From Flavobacteriales bacterium (GTDB taxonomy: Bacteria > Bacteroidota > Bacteroidia > Flavobacteriales_F > PHOS-HE28): a stretch of 64,000 bases of DNA. The stretch covers positions 8,049 through 72,048 of the forward strand of contig JADJDP010000016.1 in assembly GCA_016702645.1 (NCBI GenBank), given 5' to 3'. The position numbers and the translations under genes are program-made. The notes beneath the pieces are model-generated. The model saw nothing but the letters and a program-made list of their open reading frames with translations, was not told where the DNA came from and did no database searches. Positions 63,443-64,000 of this stretch are shown here, piece after piece. Numbering within the stretch: position 1 is the first letter of the stretch; each line of letters starts with the position of its first letter.

Positions 63443-64000
63443 TCAGGGCAATTGTGCATTGCGCACGGCAGTAGGAGTTGACCCACCCACGTTCAGCAGG
63501 ATCGGATCGCGATCGTTGTTCGCACCGACGTATTTGACGATGCCATCCATGTTCACATCCTCCGGCCAATAGCCTGCGATCGTTGCTGTGGGAACCGAAC
63601 CGCCGATGCGCGAGAGGATCGGGTCGCGGTCATTGCCCAAACCCACGTACTTGAGTTCTTCGTTGAATGTGGCATCGCCAGCAGCCAGCACCATCACGCC
63701 ATCGACATTTTTGCGCGCATCGGCGTCATACACCTGTGTGCCGGGCAGGGTGAAATCCACCGTTGCGGTGGAAGTGCCGTACGCGAACGGAGTTGAAAGG
63801 GATAGCATCACGGGCAAGTGGTTGCGCGGTTTCACCACCACGCTGTAGTTGTCGTGAGCAAGGCCGCTGAAGCCAACGGTGGCCACGCCATCGAGGTCCA
63901 CCACATCGCCATCGCGTTGCAAGAGCACAGCGCGCGAAGCGGCGACCACGTTCGGCGCTGCAACAGGACGCAACGCCACGATCACCCAATCGACGATGGC
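63443..64000 (-). CDS. C-terminal end of a third protein with the shared module (partial)
   Basis: The frame is open to the window edge (AIVDWVIVALRPVAAPNVVA at the edge), so the beginning is outside. The visible 185 residues match the tails of the protease and lysyl oxidase genes: ALLQRDGDVVDLDG (here VLLQRDGDVVDLDG), KPRNHLPVML, DADARKNVDGV, LGNDRDPILSRIGGSVPTAT, EDVNMDGIVKYVG, NNDRDPILLNVGGSTPTAVR and the end NAQLP. The module seems to be a common C-terminal part of secreted proteins in this organism. Confidence 0.85.
   Translation of the reverse strand, partial: AIVDWVIVALRPVAAPNVVAASRAVLLQRDGDVVDLDGVATVGFSGLAHDNYSVVVKPRNHLPVMLSLSTPFAYGTSTATVDFTLPGTQVYDADARKNVDGVMVLAAGDATFNEELKYVGLGNDRDPILSRIGGSVPTATIAGYWPEDVNMDGIVKYVGANNDRDPILLNVGGSTPTAVRNAQLP

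Overview
The window looks like a GC-rich member of Bacteroidota (Flavobacteriales-like), probably from a long-read or metagenome assembly. Evidence for the phylum: type IX secretion (T9SS) features (PorD, C-terminal sorting domains), the gene order bamD - rpoZ - coaBC - porD - recN, the pair DUF5683 - dapB next to large signal peptidases, family-specific proteins (DUF3078, DUF6728), and a promoter element close to the Bacteroidota -7 consensus TAnnTTTG, here usually TAnnTTCG, in front of most transcription units. No phage, insertion sequence, CRISPR array or rRNA is visible, and no gene-free stretch exceeds 300 bases.

Layout. 0-5.3 kb: LolCDE/MacB-type ABC exporter (partial) and a reductive pyrimidine degradation set (preA, preT, beta-ureidopropionase). 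5.4-13.6 kb: CPBP-like membrane protein, a JmjC/cupin-8 plus TylF methyltransferase pair, a fatty-acid hydroxylase-type protein, tRNA-Val, a cytochrome c, MscS, DUF3078, a GT39-type glycosyltransferase and smpB. 13.7-23.2 kb: a metal-related region with ZIP transporter, DtxR regulator, di-heme protein, Rieske protein, porin, DUF3703, an MbnP/MbnH-like pair, a T9SS beta-propeller and a Cys/His-rich secreted protein. 23.4-40.4 kb: mostly housekeeping (aroE, glmM, cysteine desulfurase, regulators, serine-palmitoyltransferase-like enzyme, bamD to recN). 40.4-46.7 kb: two large secreted proteins in tandem, a lysyl-endopeptidase-like protease and a lysyl oxidase homologue, sharing a long C-terminal module. 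46.8-53.1 kb: fabI, a TPR protein with a dead caspase-like domain, and a propeller sensor fused to a class III nucleotide cyclase. 53-64 kb: Nudix hydrolase, two signal peptidases, dapB, DUF5683 and small envelope proteins, ending in a third copy of the shared C-terminal module cut by the window edge.

The most interesting region is 40.4-46.7 kb. The lysyl oxidase homologue keeps the copper histidines and the Lys/Tyr pair that makes the quinone cofactor, and its neighbour resembles lysine-specific endopeptidases. Both probably leave the cell and both end in the same roughly 240-residue tail, which also ends a third protein at 63.4 kb. The metal region (13.7-23.2 kb) and the pseudo-caspase next to the cyclase are the next most interesting.

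Quality warning. About a third of the genes are interrupted by one-base gains or losses, often in short homopolymer runs, while the protein sequence continues intact in another frame. I treat these as sequencing or assembly errors and give the rejoined gene. Two genes (LOG family, Nudix) also lack an internal block of conserved residues. Coordinates of rejoined genes span both pieces.
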